The notes: generated by a model from the letters alone, not told the origin. DNA of 64,000 bases from Sphingobacterium litopenaei (GCF_014692495.1 NZ_JACOIJ010000009.1:47346-111345), one strand, 5' to 3'. Shown: positions 52,131 through 61,922, numbered from the stretch's first letter. Numbers and translations are program-made.

Positions 52131-53332
52131 ATGAAATTGGCTTTTTGTTTAAAATCTTCAATTTTTTGATTTACTAATTTAACATCCGCGAGTGATGCCT
52201 GCTTTTTATTTTTATAATGCCCAATGAGCTGCAAAAGCGATTTGGTTTCTTCCAAATCTACGGTTGACTTTGAAGACAACTGCTTTATAAAACGTTCGTC
52301 ATCTAGCTTTAAAGTATCCAATTGATAATTGTTCCGAACATCAAAAAGAAAATATTCAATTTTCTTCTGAATGATATTACCTGGATCTCCATTTTCGTAA
52401 TACAAATTACCTATTGTCTGTGCAAATTCCTTTGACTTATTTGGCTCAGGGGTAATAACAGGAACTGCACGTTGTTCTCTTTTGGATTTGAAAATCATTA
52501 ACATGACCAGACCAAACAATAATAAATACCACGCTTGCCTAAACCCAGGCTGTTGAAGTATGACTCGCAAAGGCGTCCTCGGTTGCGTCCAATTATAGGC
52601 GTAATCGGACAACCATATTTCTTTACTCTTTATAATGTTAAGTGCTTTAGTCACATAATTGTAGCTTTTCTCTTGCAACATATAATAGTTCCCAAAAACC
52701 GCAGGAAGCAGATGTAAATAGATGGAGCCTTTGCCATGTGATACTTTGATAAAATTTGGCAGTGCTCTTCCTCTTGCATTCAAATAGCCTAAAACAGTGG
52801 TATTATCTGGGTTAAGTTTAGAAAACACAGGCATATTAGTCACTTTATCCAGATACAGTCGAGCCGTATCTTGACCTAAGGTGTAATACACTGACCGTGG
52901 AGTAGGTCTAAACTTTGCATAGTCTAGGAGTTCAAAATATAATCCAAGCGTGTCCAAAAATTCATCGGTAATAGATTTACCGGAGAGAAACACTTCACCT
53001 CCATTTTCGACATAGCTGAGAAGACTCTTTGTATCATGCTCATAGATGCTATGAAACTCACTAATGTCAATAATAGCGCGTTGAGTGAATGCTAATGAAT
53101 CAAAATTGGACAGCAATTCATATGTGGATTCACCAAAATTGGTATACGTACGATCCGTTCCTAAAATGTTCGGTATCTCTTCTCTAAACACATATGTCCC
53201 AAAAGGAATTTTATCCCTAAATAGATAAGTTTCACTCCAATCAATCGGTTTTTTGGCACTCGAATCTATGAGAGCAATTCCCAAAAAGACCATCAGCAAA
53301 AGTAAAATTCCTAACCAAGAACTTCTTTTCAT
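52127..53332 (-). CDS. DUF4350-domain membrane protein
   Basis: 401 aa from ATG 53332, which overlaps the previous stop as ATGA. An N-terminal TM helix (SWLGILLLLMVFLGIALI) is followed by a DUF4350-type alpha/beta domain (KIPFGTYVFREEIPNIL; YVENGGEVFLSGKSI). A second TM lies near residue 275 (AWYLLLFGLVMLMIF) before a C-terminal cytoplasmic helical tail. The domain resembles a glutamine-amidotransferase-like fold without visible catalytic Cys. Function unknown; member of the MoxR cluster. Confidence 0.75.
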   Translation of the reverse strand: MKRSSWLGILLLLMVFLGIALIDSSAKKPIDWSETYLFRDKIPFGTYVFREEIPNILGTDRTYTNFGESTYELLSNFDSLAFTQRAIIDISEFHSIYEHDTKSLLSYVENGGEVFLSGKSITDEFLDTLGLYFELLDYAKFRPTPRSVYYTLGQDTARLYLDKVTNMPVFSKLNPDNTTVLGYLNARGRALPNFIKVSHGKGSIYLHLLPAVFGNYYMLQEKSYNYVTKALNIIKSKEIWLSDYAYNWTQPRTPLRVILQQPGFRQAWYLLLFGLVMLMIFKSKREQRAVPVITPEPNKSKEFAQTIGNLYYENGDPGNIIQKKIEYFLFDVRNNYQLDTLKLDDERFIKQLSSKSTVDLEETKSLLQLIGHYKNKKQASLADVKLVNQKIEDFKQKANFI

Positions 53333-54126
53333 GACCACCTCCTTTGAAATGCCTTAAATTGGTTCGTAATCTCCTCAAATTTTGCTGCAGTGATGGTAAA
53401 TTCACCAAACCACACATAGTCGAATAAAGCAGAACATTTTTTGAAATCATTTTTCAACTCGCTCTGCTCAATTTCATCCGTTAGCTCCAGATTTGTTTTG
53501 CTTTGATCCCAAACTATGATATTTTTCTTTGCCAAAAGCTGTATATTCAAAAGCTGCTGATAGCGAATCGCTAAAGCGTAATTATTCGATAGTACAGCAT
53601 TATTTATGTAATTATTGATATCAATTTCCAACAGATTTTTTTCTACAAATTCAACAGTCTGCTCGTCATCCAGCAGATCTTCTTTGGGATTGATAATAAA
53701 CTGCTTTCCCGAGAAGAATAATTTGTACAGCAGAAATACGACCAATACCACCCCCAAGACGCCCAATAAGTCATAGAACCATTGTGCAGGACTCACGTTG
53801 ACATCTGGGAATAAATCGCTAAAGAACTTATTAATCCACTCTTTTATCGAAGACCATACACTCAACTTGTCCGATATGCTTTCTATATATTCGAACTCTT
53901 TGCTTTGATAACTGCCTATCATCTCCTCAAAACTCTGTCCATTGGCAACACTTAATGACTCAACTTTGGGAATATTATGATAATAATCTTTTTTCCAATA
54001 TTCATATTTAGGTGTATTTTGTTCAGGCTCTACTCCTTCTATAATAGCTGTTGTAGAATCCTGCTGAATGGAATAAGACGAAAGAGTGATTAACACGAAG
54101 AATAAACAAAACAAGAATTTATACAT
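53329..54126 (-). CDS. DUF4129-domain membrane protein
   Basis: 265 aa. A signal peptide (YKFLFCLFFVLITLSSYS) leads to a periplasmic segment, then a TM helix near 130-155 (FYDLLGVLGVVLVVFLLYKL) and the C-terminal DUF4129 region (YQQLLNIQLLAKKNIIVWDQ, SALFDYVWFGEFTI). DUF4129 proteins usually occur with transglutaminase or MoxR genes. Its start overlaps the upstream gene by 8 bp. Confidence 0.75.
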   Translation of the reverse strand: MYKFLFCLFFVLITLSSYSIQQDSTTAIIEGVEPEQNTPKYEYWKKDYYHNIPKVESLSVANGQSFEEMIGSYQSKEFEYIESISDKLSVWSSIKEWINKFFSDLFPDVNVSPAQWFYDLLGVLGVVLVVFLLYKLFFSGKQFIINPKEDLLDDEQTVEFVEKNLLEIDINNYINNAVLSNNYALAIRYQQLLNIQLLAKKNIIVWDQSKTNLELTDEIEQSELKNDFKKCSALFDYVWFGEFTITAAKFEEITNQFKAFQRRWS

Positions 54127-55033
54127 CTTTGCCTCCCAACTTTTCTATACGTGCAAATACATCTTCCCCAAACTTAAGCTCCTTTGCCGTTTCGTAAATA
54201 ATGCCATAACTAATCACAGATAGCATATAGTACACCATGAATAAAAGGACTACTACAAGACTTCCAAAAGTCGCTATGCCACGTCCCCATTCGGATTCAA
54301 AGAAATCATTGTTGAAGCCAATAGCATTATAACTAATGACAAAAATAATCACAAAGGGAATGATTGTAATGATACTTAATAAGGCTTGAAAGATAAAGGA
54401 AACAATATAAGAGGCTGTACCGTATTCAAAGATTTTAGTACGGAGCAACGTAAAAGCTCCTCCGAAACAATCAATAAGGTCATAGTAATCTTCTCGGTAA
54501 AGCATAAAAGCAGTAAAAAACCACATGCCAATCATAGAAAATAAAATCCCTGTAGCAAATGTTCCTACAATAGGAATAAAAGCTGATAAAAGTGCAGCAA
54601 TGGCAACAGGCAAAGCTATCAACACCCCTACCACAAGCATTGCCAAAAAGAATCGAAGATAATAGGCTATGCTTGTGCGAAATTGCAGCCACACTTCCTT
54701 TGAACCAAAATCGATTTGCTTACGATTACGTAGAAGAATAAAATATTCTATTGTAAATCCAAAAGCAAAAATGGATATCAAAAGGACCAAAAGCCCTAAA
54801 CTGACAAAGCTAGCGCCGATATTAAAGTAGTCTACGTTGGAGAAATTGGCATTGAATCGCATTTGGGTCGTCAGATAATACCCTATCAACACGACAATAC
54901 AAATCGGCACAATCAGTAATTTAAACAAGACCGATACTAAATGTCGATTTATTACTTTTAATAAGTTGATAAAATCCTGAACAAATTCTCCCAACTTTCG
55001 CTCACGCTTAAATTCGAAGTCTATTTGTCCCAT
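54119..55033 (-). CDS. Polytopic membrane protein of the MoxR/SpoIIM cluster
   Basis: 304 aa with about six hydrophobic helices (LLIVPICIVVLIGYYL; FVSLGLLVLLISIFAFGFTI; FFLAMLVVGVLIALPVAIAA; IGMWFFTAFMLY). The N-terminus is charged and cytoplasmic (FEFKRERKLGEFVQDF). I do not recognise an enzymatic motif. The gene overlaps its neighbours by 8 and 13 bp, so it is an obligate member of the operon. Possibly a transport-like or scaffold component; no function is assigned. Confidence 0.65.
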   Translation of the reverse strand: MGQIDFEFKRERKLGEFVQDFINLLKVINRHLVSVLFKLLIVPICIVVLIGYYLTTQMRFNANFSNVDYFNIGASFVSLGLLVLLISIFAFGFTIEYFILLRNRKQIDFGSKEVWLQFRTSIAYYLRFFLAMLVVGVLIALPVAIAALLSAFIPIVGTFATGILFSMIGMWFFTAFMLYREDYYDLIDCFGGAFTLLRTKIFEYGTASYIVSFIFQALLSIITIIPFVIIFVISYNAIGFNNDFFESEWGRGIATFGSLVVVLLFMVYYMLSVISYGIIYETAKELKFGEDVFARIEKLGGKDV

Positions 55034-55986
55034 CCGTATTTTAGAGCCATTTGTTTAGGTTTTACGATATATACATACACAATGGATAGCAAAGAAATCG
55101 CGATGATAATTAAGCACATCCATACAGACACTTGATAATATCGAGTTACATATCCTTCGAGTGTACCTGCCATTATAAAGAAAGGTATAGTGCTAATTAG
55201 TACTTTCGCTGCATGCTTTACCGTACGTTTGAAAGATTCTAGTCTAGTATATGATTTTGGAAAAAGAATACTGTTGCCCATTGCCAGCCCACATCCTCCG
55301 GCAATGACAATCACAGAAAGCTCAATGGTACCATGTATCCAAATAGCTGTCATTGCTTCGCTCAGGACATTATATTTAAAGAAAAGATAATGAAAGGTTC
55401 CGACCATAATACCATTCATCATCAGAATATACCCTGTGCCTAGGCTGAAAAAAATACCATAAATAAATGCAAAGAAAGCAACTTGCACATTATTAATCGT
55501 GATAGCCAGTGCCCCTCCCCAATTCGACCCTTGTTGATACACGCCAGCTGGATTTCCTTCTTTGATATTTTGTACTGTCATATCCACATAATGCGAACCC
55601 ATGATAAATTTCAAGAAACTCTCTTCATAATGTGCCGAAATAAATCCAATAACATTTGCCAACAGAAAAATCAGCAAAGAGTACACTAATTGCTTTCGAA
55701 TCTTCCAAATAGATTCAAATATCTCGTAAGTGAAAAAATGACTTAATTTGTTGCTGGAAGATTTTTGGTCTTTATAAATTAATTGATGTGCACGAATGGA
55801 CAATTCGTTCAAATAATCTTTGGTTTTACTTTGGGGATAGAAAGTCTGTGCGTAAGCTAAATCGTTAGTCAGTTCTATATAATTTGAGGCCAAAATATCA
55901 GGGTCAACATTTACAATATTGAGTAAATTATTTTCAATTAACAACCATTTTTCTTTATTTCGTTCTATAAAGGAAGCCTCTCGCAT
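55021..55986 (-). CDS. Stage II sporulation protein M family protein
   Basis: 321 aa. The SpoIIM (DUF95) membrane domain has at least five helices (YSLLIFLLANVIGFIS; VAFFAFIYGIFFSLGTGY; MAGTLEGYVTRYYQ) and the motif WIHGTIELSVIVIAGGCG is diagnostic. The organism is not spore-forming by its gene set, so the name reflects homology only. First gene of the minus-strand cluster, divergent from the RDD gene, and overlapping the next gene by 13 bp. Confidence 0.88.
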   Translation of the reverse strand: MREASFIERNKEKWLLIENNLLNIVNVDPDILASNYIELTNDLAYAQTFYPQSKTKDYLNELSIRAHQLIYKDQKSSSNKLSHFFTYEIFESIWKIRKQLVYSLLIFLLANVIGFISAHYEESFLKFIMGSHYVDMTVQNIKEGNPAGVYQQGSNWGGALAITINNVQVAFFAFIYGIFFSLGTGYILMMNGIMVGTFHYLFFKYNVLSEAMTAIWIHGTIELSVIVIAGGCGLAMGNSILFPKSYTRLESFKRTVKHAAKVLISTIPFFIMAGTLEGYVTRYYQVSVWMCLIIIAISLLSIVYVYIVKPKQMALKYGWDK

Positions 55987-56011
55987 ACTTTAAGTTAAAA
56001 TTGACGTTAAC

Positions 56012-56019
56012 CAAATATA
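56012..56019 (-). promoter_or_regulatory. Candidate -7 element for the SpoIIM-DUF58 operon
   Basis: The minus strand reads TATATTTG; its start site would be near 56005, about 19 nt before the SpoIIM ATG. The box touches the RDD start codon on the other strand. Confidence 0.4.
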
Positions 56020-56747
56020 TGAATAAGCTATTAATAAACACACCGCAAAACGTAAATTTCGAATACAAGCTAGCTCCTGTTGGTACGCGTATTATAGCTT
56101 TTGCATTAGACTATGGTGTAATGCTATTGTATATATTTTCGGTTGTACTATTCTTAAGGTCAACTAATATTTTAGATGGTTTAGACAAATGGGCTTTATA
56201 CGGCATCTATTCCTTGGTTTATTTACCAGTCTTTTTTTACACTATTGGTTGTGAGATGTTGCTAAACGGTCAGACTTTGGGAAAAAGAATTATGAAACTG
56301 AAAGTGGTTAAAATAGATGGCACACGCGCTACTTTCTATCAATACTTTATCCGTTGGGTGGCAAATGCAGTCGATATATTCTTAAGTATGGGTGGTGTTG
56401 GATTGACCTCTATTATTCTTTCACAAAAAGGCCAGCGATTGGGTGATATTGCTGCTGACACCACTGTAATAAGTCTCAAAGAAACGCTTAATTTGAAGCA
56501 AACTGTTTTTGAGGAACTTGCGAGCGAACATCAAATCGTATATCCTGAGGTGTATAAAATTTCCGACCAGGAGATTAATGAGATAAAAGATATTTACAAT
56601 ACCGGCTATCGTCGCAAAAATTATGAAATCATCAAAGCATTAGCTGCGCAGGTGGAATTAATGATTGGAAAAAAAAGTGAAGAACTGCCCGAGAAATTTG
56701 TGGCTCAAGTAATTCAAGATCATTATTACTCTTTCAAAGACAATTAA
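56019..56747 (+). CDS. RDD-family membrane protein
   Basis: 242 aa from ATG 56019; the frame opens 18 bp earlier with a TTG only. The RDD core has three helices, with the name-giving Arg-Asp-Asp-type residues in APVGTRIIAFALDYGVMLLY and GQTLGKRIMKLKVVKIDG. A cytoplasmic helical C-terminus follows. RDD proteins may be transporters; role here is unknown. Divergent from SpoIIM and part of the same conserved neighbourhood. Confidence 0.85.
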   Translation: MNKLLINTPQNVNFEYKLAPVGTRIIAFALDYGVMLLYIFSVVLFLRSTNILDGLDKWALYGIYSLVYLPVFFYTIGCEMLLNGQTLGKRIMKLKVVKIDGTRATFYQYFIRWVANAVDIFLSMGGVGLTSIILSQKGQRLGDIAADTTVISLKETLNLKQTVFEELASEHQIVYPEVYKISDQEINEIKDIYNTGYRRKNYEIIKALAAQVELMIGKKSEELPEKFVAQVIQDHYYSFKDN

Positions 56748-56789
56748 AATAGAAAATGCGACCTTTTGAGTCGCATTTTCTATTTTAAT
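56743..56789. terminator. Bidirectional terminator between the RDD gene and fabD
   Basis: A perfect 20-bp stem (56743-56762 and 56770-56789) with a 7-nt loop; the outer AT-rich ends supply the T tracts in both directions. RDD and fabD converge on it. Confidence 0.88.
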
Positions 56790-56801
56790 AATATAATGTC
56801 A

Positions 56802-57692
56802 TTATTCTGCAATAGAAGCAGAAGATGTTTGCGCTTGTCTATCTACTTTTTTCACTAAACCTTGCAACACATTTCCTGGACCAACTTCTACGAATGCTTC
56901 TGCACCGTCAGCTAACATATTTTGAACGGTTTGAGTCCAACGTACAGCGCCAGTTAATTGCGCGATTAAATTAGCCTTGATTTCTTGCGGATCTGTGTAT
57001 GCTTTAGCATCCACATTTTGATAAATTGGACAAATAGGCGATTGAATGTTTGTCGCCTCGATCGCTGCTTGCAATTCAACTTTAGCTGGTTCCATTAATG
57101 GTGAGTGAAAAGCACCACCTACATTTAATTTTAAAGCACGTTTTGCACCAGCTTCCGTTAATAAAGCACAAGCTTTATCTACACCTTCGATAGAGCCAGA
57201 TATCACCAACTGACCAGGACAATTGTAGTTCGCTGCTACCACTACATCTTCTACTTGTGCACAAACTTTTTCAACGGTTTCATCATCCAAACCTAAAATC
57301 GCTGCCATCGTAGATGGTTGCAATTCACATGCTTTTTGCATCGCATTCGCACGTTGAGAAACTAATTTTAAGCCATCTTCGAAAGATAAAGCTCCTGCTG
57401 ATACTAAAGCTGAGAATTCACCTAGAGAGTGACCTGCCACCATAGAAGGTTGGAATTTATCCCCTAATGCTTTTGCTAAAATCACGGAGTGCAAGAAAAT
57501 AGCAGGTTGTGTTACGTTTGTTTGTTTAAGATCTTCGTCTGTACCATTGAACATGATATCTGTAATACGAAAACCTAAAATATCGTTAGCTTTCTCAAAT
57601 AAAGCTTTCGTCTCTTCGTTAAGATTGTACAAGTCTTGACCCATTCCTACGAATTGAGCGCCCTGACCTGGGAAAATGTAAGCTGTTTTCAT
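56802..57692 (-). CDS. fabD: Malonyl-CoA:ACP transacylase FabD
   Basis: 296 aa. It loads malonyl groups onto ACP for fatty-acid synthesis. The nucleophile is Ser89 in GHSLGE, with the N-terminal FPGQGAQFVGMG, the Arg region in SQRANAMQKAC, and the catalytic His in GGAFHSPLM. Normal length. It follows the M16 gene after 74 bp with its own promoter candidate and a nearby 14-bp direct repeat, which may be a regulatory site. Confidence 0.95.
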   Translation of the reverse strand: MKTAYIFPGQGAQFVGMGQDLYNLNEETKALFEKANDILGFRITDIMFNGTDEDLKQTNVTQPAIFLHSVILAKALGDKFQPSMVAGHSLGEFSALVSAGALSFEDGLKLVSQRANAMQKACELQPSTMAAILGLDDETVEKVCAQVEDVVVAANYNCPGQLVISGSIEGVDKACALLTEAGAKRALKLNVGGAFHSPLMEPAKVELQAAIEATNIQSPICPIYQNVDAKAYTDPQEIKANLIAQLTGAVRWTQTVQNMLADGAEAFVEVGPGNVLQGLVKKVDRQAQTSSASIAE

Positions 57693-57732
57693 GACGACTT
57701 ATTTTCTTGTTAAAGGTTATTATCAAATGGAA

Positions 57733-57765
57733 AATATTGGGCAAATATAACAATATTGTGCAAAT
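57733..57765 (-). promoter_or_regulatory. fabD promoter -7 box inside a direct repeat
   Basis: TATATTTG is read on the minus strand at 57742-57749, about 50 bp before the fabD ATG. AATATTGgGCAAAT (57733-57746) and AATATTGtGCAAAT (57752-57765) form an imperfect direct repeat with 19-bp period around the box. No TTTG at the normal -33 position. Confidence 0.35.
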
Positions 57766-57766
57766 G

Positions 57767-59002
57767 CTATTCTTCCTCTGGCACAAAGCTCAAGGAAGTC
57801 AATTTAGACTCGTCAAAGAATTCCGTAGAAAGTGCTAAAATATCATTTTCAGTCACCTCCTCAATTTTATCAAAAACCTCTTGTAGAGGAATGATTTTAC
57901 CGTAATCAATGATATTTTTTGCTTCCGCAATAATCATACTCATACGATTTTCTTCCGCCAACGCGATTTGACCTTTGAATTTTTGCTTTGCTTGTTTTAA
58001 TTGGTAAGCTGAAATCGGTCCATGTTTGAGTTTATTTAATTCTTTGAATACTAAAGAAACGGCCTTTTTCAATTTTTCTTCATCCGTACCCAAATAAATA
58101 TTGAAGTGTCCGCAATCTGTATACATCGTGAAATTGGATTCAATCGTATATGCAATACCGTATTTTTCACGTATACCAAGATTTAATATCGAACTCATTC
58201 CAAATCCACCCAACATATTATTCAATAACAGCATAGCTGTTTTTCGTTCATCAAAAATACCGAAGGTTTTGATACCTAACATGTAGTGCGCTTGATTAAT
58301 TGGTTTATCGATTACGATTTGTTGTCCAATATTTTCAAAAGTAACCTTATCTTGTCGGGTACGGCTATTGGATTTTATCTTTCCAAAGATCTTATTCCCA
58401 ATACGTTCTACTTGAGCTAATGAATAATTACCTCCAATTGCGATAACGATTTCATGTGTATCGTAATTGCGCTGCATAAAATCTAAGATATCCTCCTTTT
58501 GCAAGGCCTTGAGATCATCTTCCAAACCTAGAATATTATGTCCTAATCCTGTTCCTTTGAATAATAAATCCTCAAAATCATCCATAATGGATTCTTCAGG
58601 ACTATCCAAGTATGATGCCATTTCATCCAAAATAACACCTTTTTCTTTCTCGATTTCGTTCGCAGGAAAGGTAGAATGAAACAATACATCTTCAAAAAGA
58701 TCCAAAGCACGCTCTAAATGTGGATTCAAAAATGAAGCGTGTAGACAAGTATATTCTTTAGTAGTGTACGCATTTAAATCCCCACCTACTTGCTCTAGAC
58801 GATTCAAAATTTGGTTGGTGGAACGGCGCTCTGTACGTTTAAATAATAAATGTTCGATAAAATGTGCAACACCATATTTCCCTTCCTGTTCGTCACGAGC
58901 TCCCGCATTGACGATCATGCATGTATGAGTGATGGGTGAATTTTGGTAATGCAACAATATTCTGATACCATTATCCAATTGGATAAGATTGTATTCTTTC
59001 AT
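57767..59002 (-). CDS. M16-family zinc metallopeptidase
   Basis: 411 aa, one half of the classical M16 architecture, as in mitochondrial processing-peptidase-like bacterial homologues. The inverted zinc motif is His47-xx-Glu50-His51 (HFIEH), with the downstream conserved Glu region EKEKGVILDEMASY. No signal peptide is visible, so it is probably cytoplasmic. It lies 64 bp after the terminator of the receptor gene, with its own -7 box. Confidence 0.88.
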   Translation of the reverse strand: MKEYNLIQLDNGIRILLHYQNSPITHTCMIVNAGARDEQEGKYGVAHFIEHLLFKRTERRSTNQILNRLEQVGGDLNAYTTKEYTCLHASFLNPHLERALDLFEDVLFHSTFPANEIEKEKGVILDEMASYLDSPEESIMDDFEDLLFKGTGLGHNILGLEDDLKALQKEDILDFMQRNYDTHEIVIAIGGNYSLAQVERIGNKIFGKIKSNSRTRQDKVTFENIGQQIVIDKPINQAHYMLGIKTFGIFDERKTAMLLLNNMLGGFGMSSILNLGIREKYGIAYTIESNFTMYTDCGHFNIYLGTDEEKLKKAVSLVFKELNKLKHGPISAYQLKQAKQKFKGQIALAEENRMSMIIAEAKNIIDYGKIIPLQEVFDKIEEVTENDILALSTEFFDESKLTSLSFVPEEE

Positions 59003-59029
59003 TTAGTTATCTATTATTTAAATTGATTG

Positions 59030-59037
59030 CAAAACTA
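59030..59037 (-). promoter_or_regulatory. Candidate -7 element for the M16 peptidase gene
   Basis: The minus strand reads TAGTTTTG (TAnnTTTG), giving a start about 20 nt before the ATG at 59002; no -33 box at normal spacing. Confidence 0.35.
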
Positions 59038-59042
59038 CACAA

Positions 59043-59079
59043 TAAAAACAAAAACGGCTGTAAGTTCTTACAGCCGTTT
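59043..59079 (-). terminator. Terminator of the beta-barrel receptor gene
   Basis: AAACGGCTGTAAG and CTTACAGCCGTTT pair around two bases, followed on the minus strand by TTTTTGTTTTTATT. Confidence 0.9.
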
Positions 59080-59098
59080 CGTTTATAGTATTTTCAAA

Positions 59099-61900
59099 TT
59101 ACATTCTTGGACGACGCATGCCACCTGGACCTTGCTCCTGTTGGAAAGGATTTACTCCAGAGAATTTTTGCAACTTGAACGTAAATGTCAACATAAAGTA
59201 TCTAGCCAAACGATTTGTACGACTGTCTGTCAAGATTTCACCTACAGTACGGTTTACATTTGTTTGCTCATTTAATAAGTCAAAACCTTGTAAACGAATA
59301 GTACCACGTTGACCTTTTAGTAAACGTTGTTCAATATAGGTGTTGATAATAAATGGATTTACATTTGAAGAATATCCCTTATTAAACTCTTTTGAAAGAT
59401 CTAACCCAAAAATAGTAGTTGGGGTAATATTAACTGAACCGATTATGTTAGGTGTAATTTTTGACGTATTACGATTATTTAAATCAATCAACGAAGAATT
59501 TGTAATCGTATAGTTGTAACGTACCCCAGGATTAATCTCTAAATTCTCAGATGGATTATATCTAAAGAATAGCATTTGATTGATTCCAATATTATCGGTA
59601 ATATTTTTCTTGAACTCAAAATTCGTTAATTCAGAATTTTGATAAACAATACCCTTATTATAAGAGATACCTCCACCATACATTAAATTATATGTTTTTT
59701 CTTTCAATGATTTTCCATAGTGATAGAAAGAGTTGATAGAATAAACTGGTTCTGATTCGTTTTGATATCCTACTTCTTGAATTGCACCTAATCCCGCTTG
59801 TGTCGTGGTCTTGTTGTAAGAAACAATCTTATCATTTGTTAACTCAGCTCGTACCATCGCAAAGAAATTTGTTCCTTTTTGGAAATCTCCCGAACGGTAT
59901 CTTAAATTCATAGAGTGTCTGAACTCTGGATCCAACTCAGGATTACCTATCGTTGTATAAGTTTCACTTGTTGACACTTCAAAAGGTAATATTTGAGTCA
60001 CTGAAGGCTCGTTAGATCTACCTGAATATTGTAAAGTAATATTAGATTGTCTTGAGAATTTGTATTCAAAACGAGCAATCGGAATAAAGTTTAAGTTTTT
60101 ACGATTTATTAGTTCTGTTGTCGACCCATTGAAAGCATCACCTTTCAAAGTAGATGGTTGAAGTGAAGCACCCAACGAATATTTAAATTTCTCTCCATCA
60201 TACATATAGCTTGCGCCTACACGATGCGTGGTGAAAGCATAATCGTAATCATAATTATAATTCAATATTCCTGATGCAGAACTTCCTTCAGAAGCTAATA
60301 AATCTTGCTTATTATGATTGTCATAATCATTATTATTCCAATCGTAAGTTAATTCGATTTTACTTTTCTCTGTTAAGGGCTCTGTATAAGAAACAGAAGC
60401 TCCTGCATTCCAACTCTTATTGCTTACTTCACGATAAGTTTTTTCAAAAACGTCCGCAGCTGGAAGATTTAAATTATTAGGATCTGTCAACCAACGTTCC
60501 AATTCACGATTATATTCAGTTTCTGTTACAGCATTGTCATAGTTAAAATTGAAGAATAAGTTTCTTCCCTTATCGTTCAACTTACGATTATATAATCCCG
60601 AAAAATTATAACGAGGAGCAGTAGATTCATTAATTTCGTTAGTTACTTGATAATTACTAAAATCTCCACCAATCAATTGTCTTACTTGATCAAGATTGTC
60701 AATATTATTATTTCCAAAACCTAATTGAGGGGAAATTTTAATATAATCTCTATCTGTAATATTCCATTCTAAATTACCTTCAAATCGGTGATTTGCTCTA
60801 ATGCTATTGTTTTCTTTATCCGAATCTTCTTCAATAGCTTCTGCTAAACGGTTTGTATAAGAATTACTTAATGTATTATTATCGTCTCTACCAAAAGAAT
60901 AAGAACCATAAGCTTTCAATTTGTCAGAGAAATCATGACGTATATTAACCCCTATAGAACCAACATTCGTAATACCTTCAGAACCGCCAAACATTCCTCC
61001 GCCTTGACGACCTCCGCCTCCACCTTGACGTCCACGAGCTCCACCGCCCATAGAATTAAAGTCAAACAATGGTGCGTTCATATTATTAAGGTTACCCAAA
61101 ACAGAAACTTGTGTTTTATCTTGTAATCCCATCCACATACCTGTAGCTTGGTAACGTTCTTCAGTACCACCACCTACACGTATTGTCGACATATATCCTT
61201 TATTATATTGAGGATCAATTTGGATATTCAAAACTTTTGTAGACTCTCCTGATTTATTACCTGTGATATTAGCCATATCACCGTAGTCGTCTACAATTTG
61301 CATTTTTTCAATGATGTTCGCAGGTAAATTTTGAGTAGCTGTTTTGACATCACCACCAAAGAAATCTTTACCGTTGATACGAACACGTGTTACTTGCTCT
61401 CCTTGAGCAGTCACATTACCGTCCTTATCGACATCAACACCTTGCAATTTTTTCAAAGCATCTTCAGCAACAGATCCTTCTCTTAATTTAAGGTCCTTCA
61501 TTGCATATTCTACTGTATCACCTTTTACTTGAACAGTAACCACACCCGCTACTACGACTTCTTCGATCATATTCGCTACTGGTGTCAATTGGATAGTAGG
61601 AACCAACATACGAGATTCTCCCGCAGGGAAAGTATACTCTTTTTCGAATGGTTCGAATCCTAAACTTGCGATTTTGATTTTAAAATTATCTGCTTTCACA
61701 TTGTTGAAAGTGTAGATACCTCCAACCGAAGAACTTGTACTTAACGTATCTGTCGCAGATATGAATTGAACAGTAGCTCCTGATACAATTCTTGATAATG
61801 AATCACGCAACAATCCTTGCACAATTTTGTTGGACTGAGCCTGTGAGCTTAGGCTCAAACTCATAAAAAATACAGCTATTAAAGCGCTATAAAACCTCAT
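59099..61900 (-). CDS. TonB-dependent-receptor-like outer-membrane beta-barrel protein
   Basis: 933 aa. A signal peptide (about 1-21) is followed by a CarboxypepD-like domain (VQGLLRDSLSRIVSGATV), then a plug-like region (KLREGSVAEDALKKLQGV; RVRINGKDFFGGDVKTAT) and a long OMP beta-barrel of the OMP_b-brl_3 type. A Gly/Arg-rich loop (GGGARGRQGGGGGRQGGGMF) sits near residue 290. The C-terminus is rich in Arg, Pro and Met. It should import or export through the outer membrane using TonB; the substrate is unknown. It is 22 bp after the secreted partner gene. Confidence 0.87.
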   Translation of the reverse strand: MRFYSALIAVFFMSLSLSSQAQSNKIVQGLLRDSLSRIVSGATVQFISATDTLSTSSSVGGIYTFNNVKADNFKIKIASLGFEPFEKEYTFPAGESRMLVPTIQLTPVANMIEEVVVAGVVTVQVKGDTVEYAMKDLKLREGSVAEDALKKLQGVDVDKDGNVTAQGEQVTRVRINGKDFFGGDVKTATQNLPANIIEKMQIVDDYGDMANITGNKSGESTKVLNIQIDPQYNKGYMSTIRVGGGTEERYQATGMWMGLQDKTQVSVLGNLNNMNAPLFDFNSMGGGARGRQGGGGGRQGGGMFGGSEGITNVGSIGVNIRHDFSDKLKAYGSYSFGRDDNNTLSNSYTNRLAEAIEEDSDKENNSIRANHRFEGNLEWNITDRDYIKISPQLGFGNNNIDNLDQVRQLIGGDFSNYQVTNEINESTAPRYNFSGLYNRKLNDKGRNLFFNFNYDNAVTETEYNRELERWLTDPNNLNLPAADVFEKTYREVSNKSWNAGASVSYTEPLTEKSKIELTYDWNNNDYDNHNKQDLLASEGSSASGILNYNYDYDYAFTTHRVGASYMYDGEKFKYSLGASLQPSTLKGDAFNGSTTELINRKNLNFIPIARFEYKFSRQSNITLQYSGRSNEPSVTQILPFEVSTSETYTTIGNPELDPEFRHSMNLRYRSGDFQKGTNFFAMVRAELTNDKIVSYNKTTTQAGLGAIQEVGYQNESEPVYSINSFYHYGKSLKEKTYNLMYGGGISYNKGIVYQNSELTNFEFKKNITDNIGINQMLFFRYNPSENLEINPGVRYNYTITNSSLIDLNNRNTSKITPNIIGSVNITPTTIFGLDLSKEFNKGYSSNVNPFIINTYIEQRLLKGQRGTIRLQGFDLLNEQTNVNRTVGEILTDSRTNRLARYFMLTFTFKLQKFSGVNPFQQEQGPGGMRRPRM

Positions 61901-61922
61901 ATTTAATGTGTGTAACTTATTT

